Source: Paenibacillus cookii (GTDB taxonomy: Bacteria; Bacillota; Bacilli; Paenibacillales; Paenibacillaceae). Taken from it: a DNA stretch of 64,000 nucleotides. The stretch's first letter is position 1. Each line of letters opens with the position of its first letter. The notes below the pieces were generated by a model. It was given only the letters and a program-made list of their open reading frames with translations. It was not told where the DNA came from and searched no databases. The DNA is taken from NCBI RefSeq assembly GCF_018333375.1, contig NZ_BORW01000008.1, positions 124,001 to 188,000 of the forward strand, read 5' to 3'. Shown here piece by piece: positions 45,565-54,554 of this stretch. A program made the translations under genes and the position numbers.

Positions 45565-46674
45565 TTATGAGTCGGCCGTTTCTTCTGAATTTTCGACGGG
45601 GATGATGCCCAGCTTTTGTTCCAAGTAAGCTTTGTTTTGAAGCACGGAGGGATGATCGGGCTGATATTGCCTTGCGGCTTCATTATGATGATAGGCGATC
45701 TGGTGCATGCCGAGCCGATCGTAACAGACGCAGAGCTGGAGGTGGGGGAGCCAGGTGGAACAGCTTAAATTTTGCATGCCCCAGGTGTTGGCCGGAGCCG
45801 GATTTTCCAGCGCTTGCCTATACCAATAAACGGCTGCCGCATAGTCCCCGGCTTGCAGAAAATGATATCCCATGCGGCAGCAAAATTCCGGCCGGGGCGC
45901 GCCGTATTCGAACGATTTCAGCGTAAAGGCCAGCGCATTGGCGTTGTCGCCCAGCTCGAGATAACAATCCGCCAGCTTGCCGCAGGCCGCGATATTGTCT
46001 TCGACCCACCCCTTTCCTTCATCCAGAAACTTCCGGTAATAGACGGCGGCCAGTTCGAAGAAGCGATGATCCTTGAGCTCATTGGCGAAATAATAAGTAT
46101 CCCTCGGCGTGAAGACCTCTCCCTTGGCCAGCCGTTTCATATAAATGTTCAGGTTCCGGTCGCTGTCCCGCTCATCGCCGCAGTGCGTCACGGCAATGTC
46201 GCTGTCGATAATCCGCCCGGCGACTTCGAGATATTCATGGACCGCCCCAATCCAGCGGAAATCGTTGCTTCGTTTGACGAGACGGTTGCGCCGCAGGCTG
46301 GATATGACGTTGCCGTGCTCGTCGAACGCCAGATGATATTTCATCGTGACGGAATCGACGCCGGGGTCCAGGTTTTGTTTCAGTTCGAGCAGCTTTTCGA
46401 GATCTTCCTCCTTTAAAATATCATCCGCGTCCAACCATAAAATATAATCCATTTCCGCATGGCTGAACGCAAAGTTGCGCGCTGCGGCAAAATCGTCGAT
46501 CCATTCGAAGTCGTAAACGTATCGGGTAAATTTGCGTGCAATTTGCTTGGTGTTGTCCGTGGAGCCGGTATCGACAATGATCATTTGATCCACCGCTTTT
46601 TGAACGGAAGAAAGGCAGCGCTCCAGCGACTTCTCCTCGTTTTTGACGATCATGCACAAGCTGATGGTAATCAT
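45565..46674 (-). CDS. Family 2 glycosyltransferase with C-terminal TPR-like repeats
   Basis: The 369-residue protein has an N-terminal GT-A domain: ISLCMIVKNEEKSLERCL, MIIVDTGSTDNT, DFAAARNFAF and the metal-binding LWLDADD. The C-terminal part (about 215-365) is all-helical with tetratricopeptide-like units, such as AVYWYRQALENPAPANTWG. This architecture is common in Firmicutes SunS-like and spore or cell-surface glycosyltransferases. ATG at 46674 is chosen for AAAGGAG about 9 bases upstream; the longer frame lacks an RBS. It is divergent from the methyltransferase and GT2 genes, forming a small surface-glycosylation patch. Confidence 0.88.
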   Translation of the reverse strand: MITISLCMIVKNEEKSLERCLSSVQKAVDQMIIVDTGSTDNTKQIARKFTRYVYDFEWIDDFAAARNFAFSHAEMDYILWLDADDILKEEDLEKLLELKQNLDPGVDSVTMKYHLAFDEHGNVISSLRRNRLVKRSNDFRWIGAVHEYLEVAGRIIDSDIAVTHCGDERDSDRNLNIYMKRLAKGEVFTPRDTYYFANELKDHRFFELAAVYYRKFLDEGKGWVEDNIAACGKLADCYLELGDNANALAFTLKSFEYGAPRPEFCCRMGYHFLQAGDYAAAVYWYRQALENPAPANTWGMQNLSCSTWLPHLQLCVCYDRLGMHQIAYHHNEAARQYQPDHPSVLQNKAYLEQKLGIIPVENSEETADS

Positions 46675-46828
46675 CTTCTCACTCCTTTGCATGCAGGACG
46701 ATTCAAGCACCCGAATTTCCCATCCCGGAACGAAAACCGGGCGGCGAGATTTTAGCCGATGGTACAAAGGCTGCGAATATGCATCTGCTGATGGGCTGCG
46801 GGAAAAGGCATCAAGCGACTTCAGTCAT

Positions 46829-47656
46829 ATGTATGACGAAAATTCGGAAAGCAGACCGCCGCAGGCTCTTTTTACCTTGGACGCCAAGCATGAAACCGCT
46901 GAAAAGCTCATATATTGGGATGGGGTTTTCGACAATCTTCAGGTCAGGAGAGTGGCTATGCACCGTTTCTGGGAAAAGGTCATCAAACCGGTGATGATCG
47001 CCGCGCAGCCGGCGCATATCGTTGAAATCGGATCGCTGACTGGGCTGAACACGTTCAAGATACTGGATTATTGCCATCATACCGGCAGCAAATGCACGGT
47101 CATCGATCCTGCTCCGCAATTCGATGCGGATTTGTTGTCGGATTATTATGGGGAATCGTTCCGAATGGTCAAGGATTTCAGTTTGCAGGCGCTCCCGGGG
47201 GTAGAGCCCTACGACATGATCCTGATCGACGGCGACCATAACTGGTATACCGTATACCATGAGTTAAAGCAGGTGGAGCGGATGGCCCTTTCGGCCGGAG
47301 CCTTCCCCGTCGTCATGCTGCATGACATCGATTGGCCGTACGGACGGCGGGATATGTACTATTTTCCCGAGAGCATTCCGGAGGAATACCGCAAACCCAG
47401 CGCCATGCAAGGGGTGGAACCCGGCAATCCGCTGCTCGTACCCGGCGGAGGCTTCAACCATATGGTCCACAACGCCCTAGTCGAACATGGGGAACGCAAT
47501 GGCGTGTTGACGGCCGTCGAGGATTTTTTGAAGGAAACGACGTTTGACCTGTCTTGGCATGCTTTGCGTTCGAACAACGGCCTGGGGATCATCCTGCCCG
47601 GCGATACGCCGTACGGGCGGATGATTCCGTTTATTTTAAACACATCGGGATTGTAG
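46829..47656 (+). CDS. Class I SAM-dependent methyltransferase-like protein
   Basis: About 275 residues. A Rossmann-type methyltransferase core is visible: AHIVEIGSLTGLNTFKIL (SAM-binding loop), CTVIDPAP (acidic end of strand 2), YDMILIDGDHNWYTVYHEL, and FPVVMLHDIDWPYGRRDMYY. The IDGDH motif is typical of Methyltransf_24-type enzymes that act on surface sugars. The start is uncertain. The ATG at 46829 has no strong RBS, and the frame stays open back to 46643, overlapping the divergent glycosyltransferase's 5' end. It precedes the GT2 gene by 36 bases, so they are probably co-expressed. Confidence 0.75.
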   Translation: MYDENSESRPPQALFTLDAKHETAEKLIYWDGVFDNLQVRRVAMHRFWEKVIKPVMIAAQPAHIVEIGSLTGLNTFKILDYCHHTGSKCTVIDPAPQFDADLLSDYYGESFRMVKDFSLQALPGVEPYDMILIDGDHNWYTVYHELKQVERMALSAGAFPVVMLHDIDWPYGRRDMYYFPESIPEEYRKPSAMQGVEPGNPLLVPGGGFNHMVHNALVEHGERNGVLTAVEDFLKETTFDLSWHALRSNNGLGIILPGDTPYGRMIPFILNTSGL

Positions 47657-47692
47657 GCCATCCGTTTATCATTAAAAAAGGGGGCGTTATCG

Positions 47693-48541
47693 ATGCCGCT
47701 TACCTCGATCGTCATGCTCACCCGCAACGGCCTGGACTTGACGCGAAGATGCGTTGAAAGCGTAATGCGCCATACGGAAGAGCCGCTTGAATGGATTGCC
47801 GTGGATAACGGCTCCACGGATGGAACGCTGGAATTCTGGAATTCGATGGAGGACGTCAAGCTGATCGCCAACGCGGAAAACCGGGGGTTCGCCGCAGGCA
47901 ACAACCAGGGCATGCTTGAGGCTTCCGGGGATTTTATCCTGCTGCTCAACAATGACACCGTCGTAACGCCGCGTTGGCTCTCCGGTTTGTATGCCGCGCT
48001 TTTCCGGGACCCTGACATCGGCATCGTCGGGCCGGTTTCCAATCATGTGGCTCCGATCCAGAGAGTTCCCCACGCTGAGTGGCCGACGCTTGAACAACTG
48101 GACGCTTATGCAGCCAGACGGCAGCAAGAGCAGGCAGGCTCCGGCTTTTACGCGCATAAGCTGGTCGGCTTCTGCATGCTGTTCCACCGTCGTTTGCTGG
48201 AGAGGATCGGCGGCTTTGACGAGCGTTTTTTTCCGGGCAACTACGAGGACGACGACTTTTCCATCCGGGCCCGCATCGGCGGCAAACGGCTGTGGGTCGC
48301 GCAGGATGTTTTTATCCACCATGAAGGGCAGGGGACGTTCGCATCGAACCGGCTCGACTACAAACGCTCGTCGCTGGCGAATGCCGAAAAATTCAGGGCC
48401 AAGTGGAGCACCGGATTATCGGCGCCCGAGATGGATTGCTTGGGTTATAATCCGTCCGACATCGTGGCGCGCGAGCCTTTTTTCATCCCGGAAAAGCATT
48501 TCGTCCCGCTTGGGGACAATACCGCTTCAAGGAATAAATAG
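47693..48541 (+). CDS. Family 2 glycosyltransferase
   Basis: The 282-residue protein has the GT-A layout of rhamnosyltransferase-like GT2 enzymes: SIVMLTRNGLDLTRRCVESV, WIAVDNGSTDGT, GFAAGNNQGM, the metal-binding LLNNDTVV, GFCMLFHRRLLERIGGFDE and NYEDDDFSIRARIGG. It is cytoplasmic and probably adds sugars to a surface polymer or glycoprotein. The RBS AAAAGGGGG precedes it. A terminator follows at 48562-48602. Confidence 0.92.
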   Translation: MPLTSIVMLTRNGLDLTRRCVESVMRHTEEPLEWIAVDNGSTDGTLEFWNSMEDVKLIANAENRGFAAGNNQGMLEASGDFILLLNNDTVVTPRWLSGLYAALFRDPDIGIVGPVSNHVAPIQRVPHAEWPTLEQLDAYAARRQQEQAGSGFYAHKLVGFCMLFHRRLLERIGGFDERFFPGNYEDDDFSIRARIGGKRLWVAQDVFIHHEGQGTFASNRLDYKRSSLANAEKFRAKWSTGLSAPEMDCLGYNPSDIVAREPFFIPEKHFVPLGDNTASRNK

Positions 48542-48561
48542 GGGCCCGTGCCTGTCGAAAG

Positions 48562-48602
48562 ACCGGAGCCATTCCCGCGAGGGGGAGGGTTCCGGTTTTT
48601 TG
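48562..48602 (+). terminator. Intrinsic terminator after the GT2 gene
   Basis: ACCGGAGCC pairs with GGTTCCGGT (one G-U pair), with an inner TTCCCGCGAGGGGGA hairpin and a T tract. Confidence 0.8.
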
Positions 48603-48729
48603 CGTGTATAGACCGGTTTTCCCGGATTTTGGCGTAAACTTCATGTTCGTGATGCAATAGACAATATATACCATATGGGTTATATTGGAATATATATTAT
48701 GTGGTGCGCATGACGGGAGGCCTTGTTCT

Positions 48730-48954
48730 TTGGAGAAAAAAGTCACGGTTCTGATCAGCTTTATTATCGGATTTATGCTCATGCAGCTCTCATCGGAGGA
48801 GCCTTTGTCCCTTTTCAAAACCTTTTTCGGGTCCGTTACCAAAATCGAGCCCTATCTCATTTACCTGCTGCAATTTGTCGGACTCATCCTGGTAATTTGG
48901 TCGATTTATCTGGCCTTTAACGAGCTGGTCAAGCTGCATAAAAACAAATCCTGA
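48730..48954 (+). CDS. Small two-helix membrane protein, function unknown
   Basis: This 74-residue product starts with TTG at 48730, nine bases after GGGAGG. Two hydrophobic segments (about 6-20, VTVLISFIIGFMLMQ, and 38-60, LIYLLQFVGLILVIWSIYLAF) are joined by a short polar loop, and the tail is basic (KLHKNKS). An AT-rich stretch with TATATTGG and TATATATT precedes it and may hold the promoter. A terminator follows at once, so it is a single-gene unit. No family is recognised. The clear RBS, good hydrophobic pattern and flanking terminators support a real gene. Confidence 0.68.
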   Translation: MEKKVTVLISFIIGFMLMQLSSEEPLSLFKTFFGSVTKIEPYLIYLLQFVGLILVIWSIYLAFNELVKLHKNKS

Positions 48955-48962
48955 AAACAACA

Positions 48963-48990
48963 AGCTCTGCCTGGCCGGCAGGGCTTTTTT
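48963..48990 (+). terminator. Intrinsic terminator after the small membrane protein gene
   Basis: AGCTCTGCC pairs with GGCAGGGCT around TGGCC, followed by six T residues. Confidence 0.88.
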
Positions 48991-49121
48991 CTGCTGCGTT
49001 TCGGCTTTGGAAAGCCAGGGCATCTGGCCGATATATTTTTTTCGGGATGGAAAACATTTCAACCCGTTCTCCCGTCAAATAAGTGTAGCCTTTTTTACAC
49101 AAAACCAAGAGGAGGAGAACC

Positions 49122-52100
49122 GTGAAAAAGCTTTGGATTATGCTCGTGGCCGTGCTGATGGTCGTTTCCTTGTCCCTTCCGGCTGGAGCGGTGCAGGCGG
49201 CGGCCAAACCGAAACCGATCAGCGTATACGTCGACGGGGTGAGACTGAACCCGCTGCAGCCGCCCACGATGACAAAGGGCCGGACCATGCTGCCGATGCG
49301 GGCCATTTTTGAGGCGTTTGACGCCAAGATTCTGTGGAATCAAAAAACAAGCACGGTCACGGCCATACGCGACGACATCACGATCGTGCTGAAAATCGGC
49401 GCCAAAACGGCGACGGTGAATCAGCAAAAGGTGACGCTTGACGTGCCTGCGCAAAACTTGAAGGGAACGACCATGGTGCCGGTCCGGTTCGTCAGCGAGA
49501 CGTTGGGCGCGCAGGTGCTGTGGAATCAAAGCACGCAGACCGTCAACATCGTCACTTCGGACACTGCCGTGAATGCCGTTTCTTACGTGACCGCGCGCGT
49601 CATCGGGAAAAGCGGCGACGGCCGCGACCTGGAGGTAAGCTTTCCGAAGGTCCAACGCGAGACGAACGTCAGCGAATACCGCGTCCTGATCGTCAAGTCC
49701 GCAAACGCGTACGGATATACGCTGTCCCAGGCGTTATCCACCGGATATTATACCTCGGTGCGGCCGACCGGCAGCGATTTGGCCATCACCCTGTCCGGGC
49801 AATCGCGGGACGTCACCGGCGAGCTGCTGCGGGCCAATCAGCCTTACAACGCCTATGTGCTCACGGTAGCCAAGAAGGGTGCCAGCGCCTTGTCGGGCAT
49901 ATCTCCAACCGTCACGCTGTCGACGGCTTCGCCCGTAAACGCGGTCTCCGGCGTCAAAGCGGCGGATGTCGGCGATTACGGCGACGGACGGGATATCTCG
50001 GTCAGCTTTAACCAGCCGTCGAATACGGCCAACATCCAGAACTACCGGATCATGGTCGTCAAGACCAAGGATGCCGGCAGCTTTAACCTGAATACGGCTA
50101 ACAACGCGGCAAGCGCCAATTATACGACAGTAAACAAAACAAACGGCTCCACGATTACGACGACTTTAAGTTCGGGCGCCAGGGATACTTCCGGGGAATA
50201 CATTAAAAACGGCGTTTCTTATACCATTTTCGTGCTTTCCGTCGCAAGCGGCAGCAACGCCTCGAACCAGCTTTCCGCGGGTTCGCCGTCGTTTGCGCTG
50301 GCATCGAATCCGATCGCCGCTCCTATCATTACCAGCGTGCAGGACGTTGGCAATTACGGCGACGGCCGCGATCTGAACGTGCGGTTTAACCGCTCTTCCG
50401 ACGAATCCCGGATCGGCAGTTACCGGATTTTCGTCGTCAAGGACAGCAAGGCGGGCAGCTTCTCGCTATCCGATGCAAGGAACCTGTCGAGCTCCTATTA
50501 TACGGAAGTCGGCAAAACGGGGAATAACATCAGCAAAACCTTGTCCTACGGGGCCAGAGACGTAGACGGATCGCTGATCAGCTCCGGCGTCGCCTACCGC
50601 GTCTTTGTCATGGCGGTGGGAACGGGTAGCTACAACGGCAACTACGCGCTTTCGGCGCCATCGTATGCCGTCGTGCTGTACGGGAATTCCGGAGGTTCGG
50701 ACGTCTACGCCGCAACGAACGTCGGCGTCAGCGACGTATCCGATTACGGCGACGGCCGCGATTTGCGCGTTTCGTTCAACCGGGCCGCGGATGAAAGCAA
50801 TCTCTACGGCTACCGGATCATGGTCGTTAAAGCCTCCGACGCTCCTTATTTCAGCTTGTCGGATGCAAATAACGTGTCCAGCTCGAACTACACATCCGTC
50901 GGCAAAACGGGCTATAACATTACGAAAACCCTCGCTTCGGGCGCCAGGGACGTGGATGGACATTCGATCCGCAACGGGGTCAATTACCGCGTTTTCGTGC
51001 TTTCCGTGGGATCTTACGGATCCAATGCGTTGTCTTCGTATTCTGCGTCTATTACTTTGACGGGGAATTCAAACGTATATCCGGCGACGAACGTGTCCGT
51101 CAACGATGTCGCCGACCACGGCGACGGCCGCGACCTGCAAGTTTCGTTTACGCGGGCTGCGGACGAAAGCAACTTGAGCGGTTACCGGATTATGGTGGTA
51201 AAGTCCTCCGACGCCAATAGTTTCAACTTGTCCAAGGCCAACGCCGTTTCCGGTTCGAACTACACGTCCGTCGACAAGACGGGATCTAACATCACGAGAA
51301 CCCTCGCCTCGGGAGCCAGGGACGTGGACGGACAGTCGATCCGCAACGGGGTCAGCTACCGCGTGTTCGTGCTTTCGGTAGGATCGTACGGGACAAATGT
51401 GCTGTCTTCGTATTCTTCGGCCATCACGTTGGCGGGGAACGCGAGCGTTTATCCGGCAACGAACGTGTCCGTTAACGACGTTGCCGATCACGGCGACGGC
51501 CGCGACCTGCAGGTTTCGTTCACGCGGGCAAATGAGGAACAAAATATCAGGGAATACCGGATCCTGGTCGTCAAAGATTCGGATGCCGGCTACTTTACCC
51601 TGGCGGATGCCTTGGCCGTATCCGGCTCGAATTATACGGCCGTCAGCAAAACCGGCTCCAACATCACCCGCACGCTCGCCGCGGATGCGAGGGACGTCAA
51701 CGGCCGGTTGATTCAAGGCGACACCAAATATAAGGTATTTATCCTGTCCGTAGGAAAGGAAGATGCCCATGCATTGTCCGCTCCTTCCCAGGCAATCGGC
51801 TTGTCGCAGACCTTTACGGTGGGACCGGCCAAAAACGTGGCCGTGAAGGATATCGGTGACGCGGGCAACGGCAGCGATTTGCAGGTAACCTTTACCCGCG
51901 CGGATAACGGCGACGACGTGTCCCAGTACCGGATCATCGCCGTAAAGTCCAGCGAAGCGGGAAGCTTTAACCAAAAACTCGCGGCCAATCTGGGCTACTA
52001 CAAAGCCGTGGAAAACGGCAATAAAGGAAGCTACGAGGTGGCCTTGGACGACAATGCCAGAGACTCCGACGGCCATTTCATCCGTAACGGAATATCGTAC

Positions 52101-52904
52101 AAAATTTTTGTCCTTTCCGTCGGAAACCACAACAATTATGCGCTGTCTGCCGCTTCCGAAGCCATCACGCTGGATACGCTGCTCCCGGTTTCACCGGTCA
52201 AAGAGCTGAGCGCGACGGATGCCGGAGACGAGCATAACGGAAAGGATCTGAAAATCTCGTTTACCCGCGCCGATCACGAAGCCAATATTAAAGAATACCG
52301 GATTTTCATCGTGCCCGGATCGAAAGACCTTAACCTTGAAAACGCGCTGGCGTCGGGTCAATTTACGAGAGTTCAGGTCGGCAGCGATTTTAGCGGGGCG
52401 ATGAGCGATTCGACAAAGGATACGGATAATAAACCTTTGGCCGAAGAGACCCCTTACAAAGTTTATGTGCTGTCCGTGGCCAAAACGGGAACCGGCGCGC
52501 TGTCCAATCCTGCGGAGGTCGTTTTAAGGGATCTGACGCAAGTGCCGACGAATATTACGGCAAAATGGGCCGATGGCGGGATCGATGTCTCTTTTAAAAA
52601 GCCGGCAAACGAGAGCCAGGTTCAAAAATATGCCGTGATGGTCGTCCCTGCGACGTTAAAGGATTTCACCCTGAAGACGGCGACGGCAAAAAGCATCGAC
52701 TCGAACATGAAATTCATTAACGTCAATGAAGAGTACGCCGTCACATTTAAGGCGGACGATACCGACGTCGCGGGAAACCGCCTAAGCGATAAAAATTCCT
52801 ATTATGTCTACATCCTTAGCGTCGGGGAAAAGAAAAGCGTGCTGTCCAACCCTGTGTCGATTGTCAAAGCCGATGCGAAAGCAACGGTTCAAGGAAAAAA
52901 ATAA
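49122..52904 (+). CDS. Secreted protein with copper-amine-oxidase-N-like domain and nine fibronectin-like repeats
   Basis: This 1260-residue protein starts with GTG behind GAGGAGG. It has a Sec signal peptide (cleavage near VQA-AA, residue 27), then a domain of the copper amine oxidase N-terminal type (about 33-145: PISVYVDGVRLN, GRTMLPMRAIFEAF, TMVPVRFVSETLGAQVLW) common in Paenibacillus surface proteins. Nine repeats of about 115-125 residues follow (150-1250), each with GDGRDLxVSF, a YRIxVVK strand, ARDVDG and a YRVFVLSVG strand. Repeats 4-6 are most alike. The catalytic amine oxidase domain is absent. A structural or adhesive wall role is likely. There are no S-layer repeats and no LPXTG, so the anchor is unclear. 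Confidence 0.9.
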   Translation: MKKLWIMLVAVLMVVSLSLPAGAVQAAAKPKPISVYVDGVRLNPLQPPTMTKGRTMLPMRAIFEAFDAKILWNQKTSTVTAIRDDITIVLKIGAKTATVNQQKVTLDVPAQNLKGTTMVPVRFVSETLGAQVLWNQSTQTVNIVTSDTAVNAVSYVTARVIGKSGDGRDLEVSFPKVQRETNVSEYRVLIVKSANAYGYTLSQALSTGYYTSVRPTGSDLAITLSGQSRDVTGELLRANQPYNAYVLTVAKKGASALSGISPTVTLSTASPVNAVSGVKAADVGDYGDGRDISVSFNQPSNTANIQNYRIMVVKTKDAGSFNLNTANNAASANYTTVNKTNGSTITTTLSSGARDTSGEYIKNGVSYTIFVLSVASGSNASNQLSAGSPSFALASNPIAAPIITSVQDVGNYGDGRDLNVRFNRSSDESRIGSYRIFVVKDSKAGSFSLSDARNLSSSYYTEVGKTGNNISKTLSYGARDVDGSLISSGVAYRVFVMAVGTGSYNGNYALSAPSYAVVLYGNSGGSDVYAATNVGVSDVSDYGDGRDLRVSFNRAADESNLYGYRIMVVKASDAPYFSLSDANNVSSSNYTSVGKTGYNITKTLASGARDVDGHSIRNGVNYRVFVLSVGSYGSNALSSYSASITLTGNSNVYPATNVSVNDVADHGDGRDLQVSFTRAADESNLSGYRIMVVKSSDANSFNLSKANAVSGSNYTSVDKTGSNITRTLASGARDVDGQSIRNGVSYRVFVLSVGSYGTNVLSSYSSAITLAGNASVYPATNVSVNDVADHGDGRDLQVSFTRANEEQNIREYRILVVKDSDAGYFTLADALAVSGSNYTAVSKTGSNITRTLAADARDVNGRLIQGDTKYKVFILSVGKEDAHALSAPSQAIGLSQTFTVGPAKNVAVKDIGDAGNGSDLQVTFTRADNGDDVSQYRIIAVKSSEAGSFNQKLAANLGYYKAVENGNKGSYEVALDDNARDSDGHFIRNGISYKIFVLSVGNHNNYALSAASEAITLDTLLPVSPVKELSATDAGDEHNGKDLKISFTRADHEANIKEYRIFIVPGSKDLNLENALASGQFTRVQVGSDFSGAMSDSTKDTDNKPLAEETPYKVYVLSVAKTGTGALSNPAEVVLRDLTQVPTNITAKWADGGIDVSFKKPANESQVQKYAVMVVPATLKDFTLKTATAKSIDSNMKFINVNEEYAVTFKADDTDVAGNRLSDKNSYYVYILSVGEKKSVLSNPVSIVKADAKATVQGKK
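49600..52880 (+). repeat. Nine tandem protein-coding repeats within the large secreted protein
   Basis: Units begin at roughly 49.60, 49.95, 50.33, 50.72, 51.09, 51.46, 51.82, 52.19 and 52.54 kb. Copies 4, 5 and 6 remain similar at DNA level (for example, forms of GACGGCCGCGACCTGCA recur), while copies 8 and 9 have drifted and lost the GDGRD signature, so the middle copies look recently amplified or homogenised. Confidence 0.85.
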
Positions 52905-52925
52905 CCTTTCAAGAGCGCATTCGAA

Positions 52926-52958
52926 AAAAATGCCGGGTCCATGGGTCCCGGCATTTTT
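52926..52958 (+). terminator. Intrinsic terminator after the repeat protein
   Basis: AAAAATGCCGGG pairs perfectly with CCCGGCATTTTT around a 9-base loop. Confidence 0.92.
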
Positions 52959-53184
52959 GCGTCTTGTGGGGAGAAGGGCGTACTTTATAAAACGCGGTTC
53001 AGTGTTCGGCTTGCCAATGCATGCATGGATATCGAGTTTGCAATTTAGGGTTCTTTTTCGGGAGGGAAATGAGCTACAATAGATGGATATGAACACGGGG
53101 AAGAGGGGGCTCGGCCCTCCGGGCTTGGCAGAAATGCGGGGCGCCTATGTTGTAACAGATTCAAAGGAGGAACAGTGACATCCT

Positions 53185-54471
53185 ATGAGCAAACCATTAA
53201 CGACGCGATCGGTTCAAAGCGGCGGTCAAGAAGAAAGGCTGACTGTGCGCCCGAGCCCAAGCAGGCTTTGGATGATAATCATTCTTGGGGCATTATCCGC
53301 TTTCGGTCCTTTTTCGCTGGACATGTATTTGCCTTCGCTGCCGATTTTGGCCGAAACGATGCATACGACGACGTCGCTGACGCAGCTCAGCTTGACTTCG
53401 TGCCTGATCGGGCTTTCGGTCGGACAACTGTTTGCCGGGCCGCTGAGCGACGTGCGCGGGCGGCGCATTCCGCTGTTGGCCGGCATGGTCGTATACGGCT
53501 TGTCCTCTTTGTTATGCGCGTTCAGCACGTCCATCGAAATGCTGATCGTGCTGCGATTCATTCAAGGGATCGCCGGTTCGGCCGGGATCGTCATTTCGCG
53601 GGCAATCGTCAGGGACATGTATTCGGGCTCGGAGCTGACGAAATTTTTCTCCATGCTGATGCTGGTGAATGGCGCGGCCCCGATCCTGTCGCCGATCGTG
53701 GGGGGACAGCTCCTTCAGTTCACCTCTTGGCGCGGCGTGTTTATCGTGCTGGCGGGGATCGGCATCGTGATGCTGCTGGCGGTTTTTTTCGGCCTGCCGG
53801 AGACGCTTGCGGCAAGCAAACGTTCCAAAGGCGGTACCGCCAATACGCTTAAAACTTTTGGCGTGCTGCTGAGGGACCGCAAATTCATGGGGCTGGCGTT
53901 AAGTTCGGGATTCATCTCCGCCGCCATGTTTGCTTACATTTCGGGTTCGCCGTTCGTGCTGCAAAATATTTACGGGGTAAGCCCGCAGGTATTCAGCCTC
54001 ATTTTTGCCATGAACGGCATCGGCATTATTATCGCGGGGCAAATCGCGGGACGGCTCGCCGGAAAGGTCAGCGAGAAAAAGCTGCTTGTGACCGGCATTG
54101 CCTTGGCCACGGTCGGAGGCATGGCGCTTCTGCTGCTGCTTGCGGTCAAAGCACCGATCGCCGCGGTGCTGCCGCCGCTGTTTATCGTCGTATCATGCGT
54201 CGGCATCGTCGGCACGGCCGGATCGTCGCTGGCTTTGCAGGATTACGGCCATGCCGCCGGCAGCGCATCGGCGCTGCTCGGGCTTCTGTCGTACATTTTC
54301 GGCGGGGTCGTCAGCCCTTTGGTCGGTCTGGGCGGCAGCACGTCGGCGCTGCCGATGGGGCTGGTCATCGCCGGGGCGGACGTATGCTCGATTTTGTGCT
54401 ACCTGCTGCTGGTTCGAAGCTCGATTCATCCGGCCAAGACGGCGGATGCAGCCCCAACTGTGCATCACTAA
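53185..54471 (+). CDS. MFS multidrug exporter, Bcr/CflA family
   Basis: The 428-residue protein has 12 membrane segments and the family start FGPFSLDMYLPSLPILAETM, with the MFS motif GPLSDVRGRRIPLLAG in loop 2-3 and RFIQGIAGSAG in helix 4. Family members export chloramphenicol, bicyclomycin, sulfonamides or dipeptides by proton antiport; the specificity is not readable here. The RBS AAAGGAGGA is about 13 bases upstream. It is a single gene ending at a bidirectional terminator. Confidence 0.93.
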   Translation: MSKPLTTRSVQSGGQEERLTVRPSPSRLWMIIILGALSAFGPFSLDMYLPSLPILAETMHTTTSLTQLSLTSCLIGLSVGQLFAGPLSDVRGRRIPLLAGMVVYGLSSLLCAFSTSIEMLIVLRFIQGIAGSAGIVISRAIVRDMYSGSELTKFFSMLMLVNGAAPILSPIVGGQLLQFTSWRGVFIVLAGIGIVMLLAVFFGLPETLAASKRSKGGTANTLKTFGVLLRDRKFMGLALSSGFISAAMFAYISGSPFVLQNIYGVSPQVFSLIFAMNGIGIIIAGQIAGRLAGKVSEKKLLVTGIALATVGGMALLLLLAVKAPIAAVLPPLFIVVSCVGIVGTAGSSLALQDYGHAAGSASALLGLLSYIFGGVVSPLVGLGGSTSALPMGLVIAGADVCSILCYLLLVRSSIHPAKTADAAPTVHH

Positions 54472-54481
54472 GGAACATAAG

Positions 54482-54507
54482 AAAGAGACTGCCGCGGCAG
54501 TCTCTTT
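54482..54507. terminator. Bidirectional terminator between the MFS gene and the GH4 operon
   Basis: This is a perfect palindromic stem (AAAGAGACTGCCG with CGGCAGTCTCTTT) with T runs on the plus strand and A-derived T runs on the minus strand; it serves both convergent units. Confidence 0.9.
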
Positions 54508-54554
54508 TTTGCATATATTCCATTAACAGGTTTCGGAGGCGGCTGTGCTGAAAA

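Noticed and set aside
46643..46828. Upstream extension of the methyltransferase-like gene
   Set aside because: It overlaps the divergent glycosyltransferase's 5' end and RBS and lacks methyltransferase-like sequence; a start at 46829 is preferred, though not proven.
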